Part shown: one piece after another, positions 10,850 through 20,312 of the stretch
Layout of the letters: every line of letters begins with the position of its first letter
Numbering within the stretch: position 1 is the first letter of the stretch
DNA from: Collinsella sp.
GTDB lineage: Bacteria; Actinomycetota; Coriobacteriia; Coriobacteriales; Coriobacteriaceae
DNA: 64,000 nt
NCBI GenBank assembly: GCA_019413925.1
Contig: DXMY01000045.1
Location: 62,001 to 126,000, forward strand
Reading direction: 5' to 3'
Made by a program: the position numbers and the translations under genes
Notes under the pieces: model-generated
What the model was told of the DNA's origin: nothing
The model's input: the letters and a program-made list of their open reading frames with translations, nothing else
The model's database searches: none

Positions 10850-12070
10850 GTGGGTAACCACTTCCGTACCTCCGGTGCGGGCGATGATGCCCCCAAGACG
10901 CAGACGGGCGTCCAGGGCAGTCGTTTCGCCACTCCGGATTCAGAGGGCCAGCCTGTTGCTCAGGCCCCCGCTCAGCCGGCAGATCAGGCACAGCCGGCAT
11001 CCGATCCCTTTGCCTACAATCCCACCAGCGATGTCGCGCTTTCCGGCACGGCGGGTTTTGAGCCCGTTCAGGCCGTGACCGCTCGCGTGGAGCAGCCTCA
11101 GGCTGGCGCCGCCACGCCGCAGCCTACCATGGCCGGCATTCCCGACCCCATGGCCCCTGCGACGCCGGTTCCTCAGCCTGCGCAGTCCGGTCTCTTTGCC
11201 GCTATTCCCGATCCCACGCAGCCTGCTGCCCCGGTGGTCGAGAGCGATCAGGCCGCCGAGGTCGCAAGCCTCGATAACGCGCTCAACAACCCCGATTTTA
11301 CGTCGGTGTTTGCGCCCATCGATCCGCAAGCCAGCCGCAAGAAGATGGCCAAGCAGGCCGGTGTCGAGCCCGTCATCCTTATGGAGCATGTCACCAAGAT
11401 CTATCCGGCACAGCCCAACAAGCCTGCACTCGACGACATCAACATCGAGATCTATCCGGGCGAGTTCGTCTTCCTGGTCGGTCATTCCGGCTCGGGTAAG
11501 ACCACGCTGCTGTCGACGCTCAACCGCGACGTCAAGCCGACGAGCGGCCGCATCTTGGTTGCCGGTCAGGACCTCATGAAGATCAAGAACCGCAAGGTTC
11601 CGTTCCTGCGCCGCCAGATTGGCGCCGTGTTCCAGGACTTTAAGCTTCTGCCGCAAAAGACCGCCTACGAAAACGTGGCGTTTGCCCTGCAGTGCATCGG
11701 CAAGCCCAAGGGCGTCATTCGCAGCCAGGTGCCGGAGGTGCTGCGTCTGGTCGGTCTGGCCGATCAGATGGACTCGCTGCCCGACCAGCTTTCCGGTGGC
11801 GAGCAGCAGCGCGTTGCCGTTGCCCGCGCCATGGTCAACCGCCCGCCGCTTTTGATCTGTGACGAGCCCACGGGCAACCTCGACCCGGCGATCTCGCTGG
11901 GCATCATGAAGCTGCTCGAGCGTATTAACCGCACCGGCACCACCGTGATCGTCGCCACGCACGACCGCGAGATGGTCGATAGCATGCACCGTCGCGTGAT
12001 CGCCCTCGAGGGCGGCCACGTTATCCGCGACCAGGAGAGGGGAGGTTACGGCAACTATGGCACCAACTAA
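10850..12070 (+). CDS. ftsE: Cell-division ATPase FtsE with long disordered N-terminus
   Basis: ATPase of the FtsEX complex that controls peptidoglycan hydrolases at the septum. The FtsE core begins near residue 175 (VILMEHVTKIYP): Walker A GHSGSGKT (about 211-218), signature LSGGEQQRVAVARA, Walker B LLICDEPTGNLDP and the switch His in VATHD. Ahead of it are about 170 residues rich in Pro, Gln and Ala with no predicted fold; FtsE is normally about 230 residues, here 406. The start is GTG at 10850 with AAGGAG 5 nt before it, and no internal start near the core shows a better ribosome site. It overlaps ftsX by 14 bp. Confidence 0.93.
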   Translation: MGNHFRTSGAGDDAPKTQTGVQGSRFATPDSEGQPVAQAPAQPADQAQPASDPFAYNPTSDVALSGTAGFEPVQAVTARVEQPQAGAATPQPTMAGIPDPMAPATPVPQPAQSGLFAAIPDPTQPAAPVVESDQAAEVASLDNALNNPDFTSVFAPIDPQASRKKMAKQAGVEPVILMEHVTKIYPAQPNKPALDDINIEIYPGEFVFLVGHSGSGKTTLLSTLNRDVKPTSGRILVAGQDLMKIKNRKVPFLRRQIGAVFQDFKLLPQKTAYENVAFALQCIGKPKGVIRSQVPEVLRLVGLADQMDSLPDQLSGGEQQRVAVARAMVNRPPLLICDEPTGNLDPAISLGIMKLLERINRTGTTVIVATHDREMVDSMHRRVIALEGGHVIRDQERGGYGNYGTN

Positions 12071-12977
12071 CGTGGGCTACTCCTTCAAAGAGGCAATCAG
12101 TCACTTCTTCCGTAACTGGACTACCTCGCTCGGCGCCGTCATCACGATCTTCCTTTCGCTGTTTATCATCGGCCTGTTCATCATGGGCTCCGCGATGCTG
12201 AACTCCGTGATCGGCACCGTCGAGGATCAGGTTGTCATCAACGCGTTCATTAGCGATGACGCCGATCAGGCCGATGTTCAGGCTTTTGAGGCCGAGCTTA
12301 AGACGTGGAATAACGTCAAGTCCGTGACCTATAAGGACAAGGACGACGCGCTGGCCGAGTATACGAGCAAGATGTCGGGCAACGCCGACGCCACCATGAG
12401 CGCGCTCGATGGCCAGAACCCGCTGCCGGCTTCGTTTGCAATTGAGATGGACGATCCGTCCAAGGTCGAGAGCACGGCCCAGAAGCTCAAGAAGAACGCC
12501 GACTTCCAGAAGATCGCGGATGACGGCGACGTCAACGCGAGCGTGCTGTACGGCCAAGAGGAAGTGAGCCGCCTGTTCCAGGTGACCAACTACATCCGCA
12601 TCGCCGCCGTGGTGCTCGTTGGCCTTTTGACCTTTATCGCATTCATCTTCATCAACAACACGATTCGCCTGTCCATCACGGCGCGTCGTCGTGAGATTGC
12701 GATTATGCGTCTGGTCGGCGCCAGCAACGGCTTCATTCGCGGCCCGTTTATCACCGAGGGCGTACTGCAGGCCATTTTGGGCTCGCTGCTTTCCATCGGC
12801 GTTCTGGAGCTGCTGCGCAATCTGATGATTCCGCGTTTGCAGGAGAGCATCGGCTGGATGTCGTTTGCCCTGCCGATGCAGTACTACCTGGTGACCTATG
12901 CTGCGCTGATTCTGGTCGGTGTGATTATCGGTCTCTTTGGTTCTGCCATAGCCATGCGCCGCTACCTGCGCGTGTAG
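12057..12977 (+). CDS. ftsX: Cell-division permease-like protein FtsX
   Basis: Integral membrane partner of FtsE, 306 residues, with the four-helix FtsX topology: one helix near residues 22-48, an extracellular domain (about 55-170) and three helices at about 180-205, 230-255 and 275-300. The cytoplasmic segment RRREIAIMRLVGAS between helices 2 and 3 is the conserved FtsX loop. Start ATG has GGAGGTT 9 nt upstream inside ftsE. The extracellular domain would signal to a NlpC/P60-type cell-wall hydrolase, which is not in this window. Confidence 0.95.
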   Translation: MAPTNVGYSFKEAISHFFRNWTTSLGAVITIFLSLFIIGLFIMGSAMLNSVIGTVEDQVVINAFISDDADQADVQAFEAELKTWNNVKSVTYKDKDDALAEYTSKMSGNADATMSALDGQNPLPASFAIEMDDPSKVESTAQKLKKNADFQKIADDGDVNASVLYGQEEVSRLFQVTNYIRIAAVVLVGLLTFIAFIFINNTIRLSITARRREIAIMRLVGASNGFIRGPFITEGVLQAILGSLLSIGVLELLRNLMIPRLQESIGWMSFALPMQYYLVTYAALILVGVIIGLFGSAIAMRRYLRV

Positions 12978-13001
12978 GCATGCCTGGAATTCATCCCTTC
13001 C

Positions 13002-13036
13002 AACGGGTCGTCTCTTATGGGGCGGCCCGTTTTTTG
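13002..13036 (+). terminator. ftsEX terminator
   Basis: AACGGGTCGTC, 7-nt loop, GGGCGGCCCGTT, then TTTT. Confidence 0.85.
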
Positions 13037-13112
13037 ATCTCTAGGGGACGGCAGGAAAGCGAATCATTTGGGTAGACTCTTTGGAGTTCGTCATCGATAG
13101 CAAGGAGGCGCC

Positions 13113-15248
13113 ATGGGGCGCAATAACAAGCATAAGCGCGGTGCTCGCAATAAGCGTGGGCCGGTGCGCAGCGAACGCCGTCCGAGCCTGACCGGGCGCG
13201 TGCAGCTCCATGAGCATGGCGCCTATGTCATAACCGAGAGCGGCGACTACAAGGTTATGGGCCGCGGTAAGCGCGAGATCATGGATGGCGATACCGTTGC
13301 CGTGAGCATTAAGAACAGCCCGCACGGTGAGCGGCGCGCCGTGATCGAAGGCGTGGTTGAGCGCGCAGCCATAAGCGTGGTGGGTACGTACCAGACCGCT
13401 GGTCCGCTCGGTGTGATCGAGCCGCTCGATTCGCGCCTGAAGGCCGACTTCTTCATTCTGCCCGAGGATACCTCGGCGGATCGTCTGGGCGTCCACCCGG
13501 GTGATGCCGTTGTCGCGCGCATTTTGACCTACCCGACGCGCCTGGAATCGGGCACCGTGACGATCGAACGCCGCATTGGCGGAGATGACGCGCCAGATTT
13601 GGGCGTTCAATACGTGATGGCGCGTTACGGCTATACCGATAGCTATCCCGAGGCCGCGCTGGACGAGGCCGAGGGACTTTCGCTCGATGTGTCCGCGGCG
13701 CTTAAGGACCCGCTCCGCCGCGATCTGCGCGACCGCTTTGTCATCACGATCGACCCGGTCGACGCGCGCGACTTTGACGATGCCATTTCGCTTGAGCGCA
13801 CGCCCGAGGGTGGCTACAAGCTGGGTGTGCATATCGCTGACGTTTCTCACTATGTGGCTTGGGACGGGCATATCGATCTTGAGGCTCGTCATCGTACGAC
13901 ATCGGTGTATCTGGCCGATCGCGTGCTTCCCATGCTGCCCGAACGCCTGTCCTGTGACCTGTGTTCGCTTCGCCCTGACGAGGACCGTCTTGCGTTTACC
14001 GTTGACATTGAACTCGATGCGCAGGGTCGCGTGCGGCATTACGATCCGTACCCCAGCGTGATTCGCTCGCGTGTGCGTATGGACTATGACGGCGCCGAGG
14101 CGCTGCTGGTGCGTGCCGGCGCGGTGGAGTATGGGGTGCTGGAAGGCGCCGCTGAGGATGTTGCGGCTGCTGAGGCCTCGCGCGAGGAGGCGCTTGAGCG
14201 CGGTCTTGCGTGCGAGGAAACTGCTCGCGGCTATAACGTCGACCTCGGCGATTTCCTTGTCGCCGCCAACGAACTCGCCGAACTTCGCCGTCGTATTCGT
14301 CGTGCCCGCGGCTCAGTCGATTTTGACACGGCCGAGATTCTCGCTCTATTGGATGAGGACGGAGTACCCGTGCAGATTGTGGCGCGCGAGCGTTCGTGTG
14401 CCACGTCGCTTATCGAGGAAGCCATGCTACTCGCCAACGAGTGCGTTGCAGAGTGGCTGGCAGACCGTGATATCGAGGCCTGCTATCGCGTGCATGAGGA
14501 TCCGAGCCCCGATAGCCTGCACGGTGCCGCCGTTGCGCTGGCGCAGCTGGGCATCATCGACGATCGCCGTGCTGCCGGTATCGCCCTGGGGAGTCCCGAT
14601 GAGCTACAGGCTGCAGTTGATGCTGCCGCCGGTACGGCCAACGCACCGCTCGTCAACACGCTGCTTCTGCGCAGCATGCAGCGCGCACTGTACAAGCCGC
14701 GCAACGAGGGCCACTTTGCGCTCGCCGCGCCGTGCTACTGTCACTTTACGAGTCCCATCCGTCGCTACCCCGATCTGGTGGTGCACCGCGTGCTCAAACT
14801 GCAGTTGGCCTATGAGCAGCTCGGCGGCAAGGACGCCCTGGTCCGTACGCCGCGGCTGATCGGCAAGGGGCGCGAGTCGCTGCCGCGCATTCTGCCGCAG
14901 ATCTGCCGCGCATGCAGCGATGCCGAGCGCGCGGCAGATGCCGCTAGCCATGCGACGCAAAAGATCAAGATTGCCCAGTACTATGAGGACCGTCTGGGCG
15001 AGCGCTATGCCGGAACCGTCTCGTGGGTTAGCAGCATGGGCCTCTTTGTGCGCTTGGACCTGACGCAGGTCGAAGGCTTGGTTTCGATCAAGAGCCTGGG
15101 CAACGAGTGGTTCGAGTTCGACGAGGATGCGCTTACGCTGACGGGCGCCGACACGGGGACTCGCTATGAACTGGGCCAGCGCGTGATTATCGAGGTCTCG
15201 CGCGTCAATACCACGCGTGGGCACTTGGACTTTAAGCTTATCCATTAG
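13113..15248 (+). CDS. rnr: Ribonuclease R (RNase II/RNB family)
   Basis: 3'-5' exoribonuclease of 711 residues. A basic N-terminus is followed by cold-shock-type OB domains (about 25-190), the RNB catalytic domain with DPVDARDFDDAIS (near residues 213-225, metal-binding aspartates), a conserved HFTSPIRRYPDLVVHR segment, and a C-terminal S1 domain (about 625-705). Start ATG has AAGGAGG 6 nt upstream. In many bacteria rnr neighbours smpB; here smpB lies 8.5 kb away behind a TPR gene. Likely involved in RNA turnover and tmRNA-tagged mRNA decay. Confidence 0.93.
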   Translation: MGRNNKHKRGARNKRGPVRSERRPSLTGRVQLHEHGAYVITESGDYKVMGRGKREIMDGDTVAVSIKNSPHGERRAVIEGVVERAAISVVGTYQTAGPLGVIEPLDSRLKADFFILPEDTSADRLGVHPGDAVVARILTYPTRLESGTVTIERRIGGDDAPDLGVQYVMARYGYTDSYPEAALDEAEGLSLDVSAALKDPLRRDLRDRFVITIDPVDARDFDDAISLERTPEGGYKLGVHIADVSHYVAWDGHIDLEARHRTTSVYLADRVLPMLPERLSCDLCSLRPDEDRLAFTVDIELDAQGRVRHYDPYPSVIRSRVRMDYDGAEALLVRAGAVEYGVLEGAAEDVAAAEASREEALERGLACEETARGYNVDLGDFLVAANELAELRRRIRRARGSVDFDTAEILALLDEDGVPVQIVARERSCATSLIEEAMLLANECVAEWLADRDIEACYRVHEDPSPDSLHGAAVALAQLGIIDDRRAAGIALGSPDELQAAVDAAAGTANAPLVNTLLLRSMQRALYKPRNEGHFALAAPCYCHFTSPIRRYPDLVVHRVLKLQLAYEQLGGKDALVRTPRLIGKGRESLPRILPQICRACSDAERAADAASHATQKIKIAQYYEDRLGERYAGTVSWVSSMGLFVRLDLTQVEGLVSIKSLGNEWFEFDEDALTLTGADTGTRYELGQRVIIEVSRVNTTRGHLDFKLIH

Positions 15249-15273
15249 CCAAATCTCGACTCATGGCGGGAGA

Positions 15274-15309
15274 GCGGAGGGCGGTCTTTCGGGGCCGCCC
15301 TCCGCATTT
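15274..15309 (+). terminator. rnr terminator-like hairpin
   Basis: GCGGAGGGCGG, loop, CCGCCCTCCGC, followed by only ATTT. Strong stem with a weak T-run. Confidence 0.6.
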
Positions 15310-15366
15310 GGATCATGGCTACCTTGCCGTCTGCTCGGCCGCCCGCTTACCTGCTATTCGAGAGGT

Positions 15367-15405
15367 AAAACCTACCAAAATAAACCTGTCCCTTTTTGGC
15401 AGGTT
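15367..15405. repeat. CCTGTCCC-family element before the recombinase
   Basis: AAACCTACCAAAA and TTTTTGGCAGGTTT form an inverted repeat around AAACCTGTCCC. Nearly identical in core to 3241-3276. It ends 20 bp before the serine recombinase start. Confidence 0.65.
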
Positions 15406-15425
15406 TACAAGAAAGCGGGGATGAG

Positions 15426-16031
15426 ATGGCGACGGTGTATGGTTATGCGCGGGTGAGTTCGCGCGATCAGAATCTTAATCGGCAGCTGGATGCGCTGGGC
15501 GCCTATGGCGTGAGCTCGGCGAATATTTATGCCGACCATGCGAGCGGCAAGGACTTCGATCGACCGCGCTATCGCGAGCTGCTGCACGTCCTGGGAGACG
15601 GGGACGTGCTGGTGGTGCTTTCTATCGACCGACTTGGCCGTAATTACTCCGAGATTCTTGAGGAATGGCGTCGCATTACCAAGGAGCTCGGGGTTGCCAT
15701 TGTGGTGTTGGACATGCCATTGCTTGACACGCGCGCCAGGGCCAGCGGCGCGCCGGATGTGACCAATACCCTGATTGCCGATATTGTGCTGCAACTGCTG
15801 AGCTACGTGGCGCAGGTGGAGCGCGAGAATATCCATCGGCGCCAAGCGGAGGGGATTGCAGCGGCGCGGGCGCGAGGGGTCCGTTTCGGTCGACCTCGCA
15901 AGCCGTGCCCTCCTCAGTTTGAGCTGGTACGCGATAGCTATGAGGCAGGCGATATTACCCGCAGCCAGGCAGCAAAGTGCCTGGGCGTGTGCGTGGGGAC
16001 GTTCGATCGCTGGATGCGCGAGGCGGGGTAG
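15426..16031 (+). CDS. Serine recombinase, resolvase/invertase type
   Basis: A 201-residue small serine recombinase. The N-terminal domain has YARVSSRDQN with the nucleophile Ser11, RLGRN near residue 70, and the E-helix segment VERENIHRRQAEG; the last 50 residues are a resolvase-type helix-turn-helix with a GRPRK hinge. Such enzymes resolve cointegrates or invert promoter segments. I found no paired recombination sites, transposase or switchable gene nearby, so its target is unknown. Start ATG at 15426 is preceded by GGGGATGAG. A CCTGTCCC-family inverted repeat lies directly upstream. Confidence 0.9.
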   Translation: MATVYGYARVSSRDQNLNRQLDALGAYGVSSANIYADHASGKDFDRPRYRELLHVLGDGDVLVVLSIDRLGRNYSEILEEWRRITKELGVAIVVLDMPLLDTRARASGAPDVTNTLIADIVLQLLSYVAQVERENIHRRQAEGIAAARARGVRFGRPRKPCPPQFELVRDSYEAGDITRSQAAKCLGVCVGTFDRWMREAG

Positions 16032-16135
16032 GGGTTTGCGCCGCTTTGGCGCTTCCTGTTGCGATTCAAATTTTGATACGGTGACGATGCCATTTGGGGC
16101 TACACTCGCTGCTATTCAAAAAAGGAGGTAGGCCC

Positions 16136-16717
16136 TTGGCGCGCGTAAAACAAATAATCGGATGGACCGCGATCGTTCTGTTTACTGCAACGCTGGCGGG
16201 CATCTGGGTGCTGACGGAGCAAAATGCGGTGGAGACGTCGTTGCTGAGCGAGTCCACCGCGCGTGTGGTGGAGGGTCAAGCTACGGGCGTACAGGCTGCC
16301 GATGTCGCGGGTGAAGCTCAGACCGAGAACGGGATGACCGGGGGCACCGATTCGGCTGCTTCGAATGTCCGGTCTGGCCGACTTGCTTCCATTCGCATGT
16401 GGGTGGGCACGAACGTCCGTCGCGTTGCCCATACCGTAGAGTTTTTCTTCGTCGGATTGTTCGCCTCGGTGGTCGTGGTTTGCTTTTCCAGGCGTCCGTG
16501 GAGCGTATGCTCCCGTTGCGTGCCCGTGTTGCTCTTTTGCGCCGTCTGCTCCGTTGGCGATCAGGTACATAAGATCTTTGTTCCCGGCAGGCATTTCGAC
16601 GTTATCGATTTAGGATTCGATGCTGCGGGCTATGTCACCGCCATGCTGTTGGTATTGCTGGCAGCGGTGTTGGTGCGCCATGCGACTCGGCCGATCGGCG
16701 CCCATGCGAGGCGCTAG
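16136..16717 (+). CDS. VanZ-like membrane protein
   Basis: A 193-residue membrane protein with the VanZ signature: HTVEFFFVGLFA in the second half and SVGDQVHKIFVPGRHFDVIDLGFDAAG near the C-terminus. About four helices (residues 9-25, 105-120, 128-143, 166-182), with a poorly conserved hydrophilic loop (30-85) that is longer than usual. The start is TTG at 16136, 6 nt after AAAAGGAGGT, a very strong ribosome site; earlier ATGs lack one. VanZ proteins are linked to teicoplanin resistance in enterococci, but most members have no known role. Confidence 0.8.
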   Translation: MARVKQIIGWTAIVLFTATLAGIWVLTEQNAVETSLLSESTARVVEGQATGVQAADVAGEAQTENGMTGGTDSAASNVRSGRLASIRMWVGTNVRRVAHTVEFFFVGLFASVVVVCFSRRPWSVCSRCVPVLLFCAVCSVGDQVHKIFVPGRHFDVIDLGFDAAGYVTAMLLVLLAAVLVRHATRPIGAHARR

Positions 16718-16797
16718 CCGGTAACAAGCCCGTTTTTGATAATGCGATCTTGTTGAATTATTTTGTGTCGCGCGTATTTCCGAGCGGTCGGATTTGA

Positions 16798-16825
16798 GGG
16801 GCGAGCGGTAGAACGCTCGCCCTTT
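16798..16825 (+). terminator. Terminator after the VanZ-like gene
   Basis: GGGCGAGCG, 7-nt loop, CGCTCGCCC, then TTT. Confidence 0.7.
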
Positions 16826-16847
16826 GTGCGCCACGATGCGGCACAAT

Positions 16848-16876
16848 GTACCGTAAAAGCTGTTTATATCCGGTAC
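16848..16876. promoter_or_regulatory. Inverted repeat upstream of the MurNAc regulator
   Basis: GTACCG (16848-16853) and CGGTAC (16871-16876) are separated by 17 bp containing TTATAT, 46 bp before the RpiR gene. It could be an autoregulatory operator overlapping the promoter; weak support. Confidence 0.35.
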
Positions 16877-16921
16877 GAATCGTTCGTTGGTCTTTAATTC
16901 TTCTCAACGGAGGTGTTTGAG

Positions 16922-17773
16922 ATGGCAAACGGATTGCTTTTGCGGCTTCGCGAGCGTGAGCTCAGCGCGAGCCCGGCGGAACGCAATGTCATCGCATATG
17001 TAAGCGCTCATCCGCACGAGGTGGTCGGGCTGTCCGTCCGCGGTCTTGCCGATGCCACGTTCTCCTCGCCCTCGAGCATTTTGCGCTTTTGCAAGCGCTT
17101 GGGTTTTGCGGGCTACAAGGAGTTCCAGCGCGAACTGATTGCCGAGCTGGCGCTCTTGGGTGACAAGAAAGACGTTGCCCTCGAGGATATCTCCATGGAT
17201 GACAGCGTCGAACGTATCGTGGGGAAGGTGATGAAAAGCAACGTGCGCACGATCGAAGCGACGGCGCGAACGCTCGATTACACCGTCTTGGAGCGATGCG
17301 CGGCCCATCTTAAGCGGGCACGCGCGGTCAATCTGTTCGGTATCGGTGCCTCTCGTTTGGTCGCGCACGATCTGGCGCAAAAGCTCATGCGTGTCGACAA
17401 AGAGTGCCATCTGTACGACGACTGGCATGATCAGCTCTTGTGTGCCAAGAACATGCATGAGGGCGATATGGCAATCGCCTTTAGCTACTCGGGCTTGACG
17501 CAAGAGGTGCTGGACTGCACCGCCGAGGCTCAACGTCACAACTGTCCCGTTGTGGCCGTGACCAAAGTAGATGGATCATCCAAGCTTGCCACCATGGCCG
17601 ATGCCGTGCTCGGCGTCGCTGCGAGTGAACCCTTGGTCCGCAGCGGTGCCATGGCTTCGCGTATGGCCCAGCTTATGGTTGTCGATGCCCTGTACGCTGC
17701 TTACGTTGCCAGCGACTACGAACGGGCGACGCATGTCATTAAGCAAAACTACATCGAGAAACAGGAAAGATGA
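16922..17773 (+). CDS. murR: RpiR-family regulator of MurNAc use (MurR-like)
   Basis: A 283-residue regulator: N-terminal RpiR helix-turn-helix (1-75, with FSSPSSILRFCKRLGFAGYKEFQ) and C-terminal SIS sugar-phosphate isomerase-like domain (about 120-260, with GIGASRLVAHD and FSYSGLTQEV). It likely senses MurNAc 6-phosphate and controls the operon that follows, since murQ starts 10 bp after its stop. ATG at 16922 lies 7 nt after CGGAGG. The specific name rests on context rather than on residues that distinguish MurR from other RpiR proteins. Confidence 0.82.
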   Translation: MANGLLLRLRERELSASPAERNVIAYVSAHPHEVVGLSVRGLADATFSSPSSILRFCKRLGFAGYKEFQRELIAELALLGDKKDVALEDISMDDSVERIVGKVMKSNVRTIEATARTLDYTVLERCAAHLKRARAVNLFGIGASRLVAHDLAQKLMRVDKECHLYDDWHDQLLCAKNMHEGDMAIAFSYSGLTQEVLDCTAEAQRHNCPVVAVTKVDGSSKLATMADAVLGVAASEPLVRSGAMASRMAQLMVVDALYAAYVASDYERATHVIKQNYIEKQER

Positions 17774-17783
17774 GGTGAAAGAA

Positions 17784-18707
<924 letters not shown>

Positions 18708-18764
18708 GTGCGCGGCGTGAGCTGATATGACATCCAGACGAGATACCCAATACAAGGAGGAGTT

Positions 18765-20195
18765 ATGACGAACAAAGAGCTGGCTCAAAAGCTGCTGGAC
18801 CTTTTGGGCGGTAAAGACAACGTGCTCGCAAACGCGGCGTGCATGACGCGCCTGCGCGTGACCGTCAAAGACACGGGCAGCGTCGACACGGAGGGCATTA
18901 AGGCACTCGACGGCGTGATGGGCCTGGTCGAGGACGACACGATGCAGATCGTACTGGGGCCGGGCAAGGTGAATAAGGTGCTCGAGGAGTTCTCCAAGCT
19001 CACCGGCCTTGCGAAAGGCGTTGCTGACGAGAACGTGGTTGACGCTGCGGCCACAAACAAGGCCGCGCAGAAGGCCAAGTACGAGTCTAAGCCGGTTCAG
19101 GCCTTCCTCAAGAAGATTTCCAATGTCTTCGTCGCCCTGCTTCCCGGCATCATTGCGGCTGGCCTCATCAACGGTATCTGCAACGTCATTAACGTCTCGA
19201 CGGCAGGCGCGCTTGCGGGCGAGTGGTGGTACCAGGGCATTCGTTCCATGGGCTGGGCCCTGTTTGCCTATCTGCCCATCTTGGTGGGCTATAACGCGGC
19301 ACGTGAGTTTGGTGGATCCGCTGCGCTGGGCGGCATCGCCGGCATGATGTGTATCGCCAACAGTGCCATGCCCCTGCTTGCGCCTGGCGCGGCTGATCCT
19401 GCCACTGCCATTCTGCTGCCGCTCACCAATGCGCAGTACAACCCCGCAGCGGGCGGCATGATCGCGGCTCTTATCGCTGGCGCATTTTTTGCCTGGATGG
19501 AGCGTCAGATTCGCAAGGTTATGCCCAACGCACTCGACACGTTCTTGTCCCCGCTGCTGGTGCTCATCATCGGCGCCTTTGCTCTGATGCTCGTCATCCA
19601 GCCGGTTGGCGCATGGCTGACGACGGCGATCTTTAGCGTTTTGACCTTTATTTTCGAGAAGCTGGGCGTCCTGGGCGGCTATATCCTGTCGGCAGGCTTC
19701 TTGCCGCTGGTTTCCGTCGGCCTGCATCAGGCGCTCACGCCGATCCATGCTATGCTCAACGATCCCGACGGCGCTACCAAGGGCATCAATTACCTGCTTC
19801 CCATCCTTATGATGGCTGGCGGCGGCCAGGTCGGTGCCGGTCTGGCGCTGTATTTTAAGACCAAGAACGCCAAGCTCAAGAAGTACGTCGCAGAGTCCAT
19901 TCCCGTTGGAATCCTCGGTGTGGGCGAGCCTCTGATGTATGCCGTTACGCTGCCGCTCGTTCGTCCGTTTGTGACGGCCTGCCTGGGTGCCGGATTTGGC
20001 GGCGCGCTCGCGGCGCTGCTTCACATCGGCACGGTTTCTCAGGGCGTTTCCGGTCTGTTTGGCCTGCTGATCGTCGTTCCTGGCCAGCAGCTCGGCTACG
20101 TTGCCACTATGCTGCTTGCCTATGCCGCCGGCTTTGTCCTGACGTGGTTCTTTGGCGTCGACGAGCAGAAGATCAACGAGTTCTTTGGCGAATAG
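18765..20195 (+). CDS. murP: MurNAc-type PTS transporter, EIIBC
   Basis: A 476-residue PTS permease that imports and phosphorylates a sugar, probably MurNAc. Residues 1-80 are the EIIB domain with phosphorylation Cys26 (NAACMTRLRV); the EIIC domain (about 105-475) has about ten helices and the loop GVGEPLMYAVTLP. No fused EIIA, so it needs an EIIA supplied elsewhere, plausibly the Crr-type protein at 49515. ATG follows AAGGAGG. Substrate is inferred from the adjacent murQ and mupG. Confidence 0.88.
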   Translation: MTNKELAQKLLDLLGGKDNVLANAACMTRLRVTVKDTGSVDTEGIKALDGVMGLVEDDTMQIVLGPGKVNKVLEEFSKLTGLAKGVADENVVDAAATNKAAQKAKYESKPVQAFLKKISNVFVALLPGIIAAGLINGICNVINVSTAGALAGEWWYQGIRSMGWALFAYLPILVGYNAAREFGGSAALGGIAGMMCIANSAMPLLAPGAADPATAILLPLTNAQYNPAAGGMIAALIAGAFFAWMERQIRKVMPNALDTFLSPLLVLIIGAFALMLVIQPVGAWLTTAIFSVLTFIFEKLGVLGGYILSAGFLPLVSVGLHQALTPIHAMLNDPDGATKGINYLLPILMMAGGGQVGAGLALYFKTKNAKLKKYVAESIPVGILGVGEPLMYAVTLPLVRPFVTACLGAGFGGALAALLHIGTVSQGVSGLFGLLIVVPGQQLGYVATMLLAYAAGFVLTWFFGVDEQKINEFFGE

Positions 20196-20262
20196 TTTGA
20201 TATCGCGAGCCGTGTTGCTCAGGGCTCGCAGCGCGCGGCAGATTTCTTGATGCTATGGTTGT

Positions 20263-20296
20263 GCCGGCGGGGCTAACTGCTCCGCCGGCCTTTTTT
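20263..20296 (+). terminator. Terminator between murP and mupG
   Basis: GCCGGCGGGG, loop, CTCCGCCGGC, then CTTTTTT, ending 17 nt before the mupG start. Strong intrinsic terminator inside the functional locus, so mupG is expressed by readthrough or from its own promoter. Confidence 0.85.
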
Positions 20297-20312
20297 AAAG
20301 GAGCGTTGAAAC

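Noticed and set aside
15240..16140. Invertible promoter switched by the serine recombinase
   Set aside because: No matching inverted recombination sites flank a promoter or gene here.
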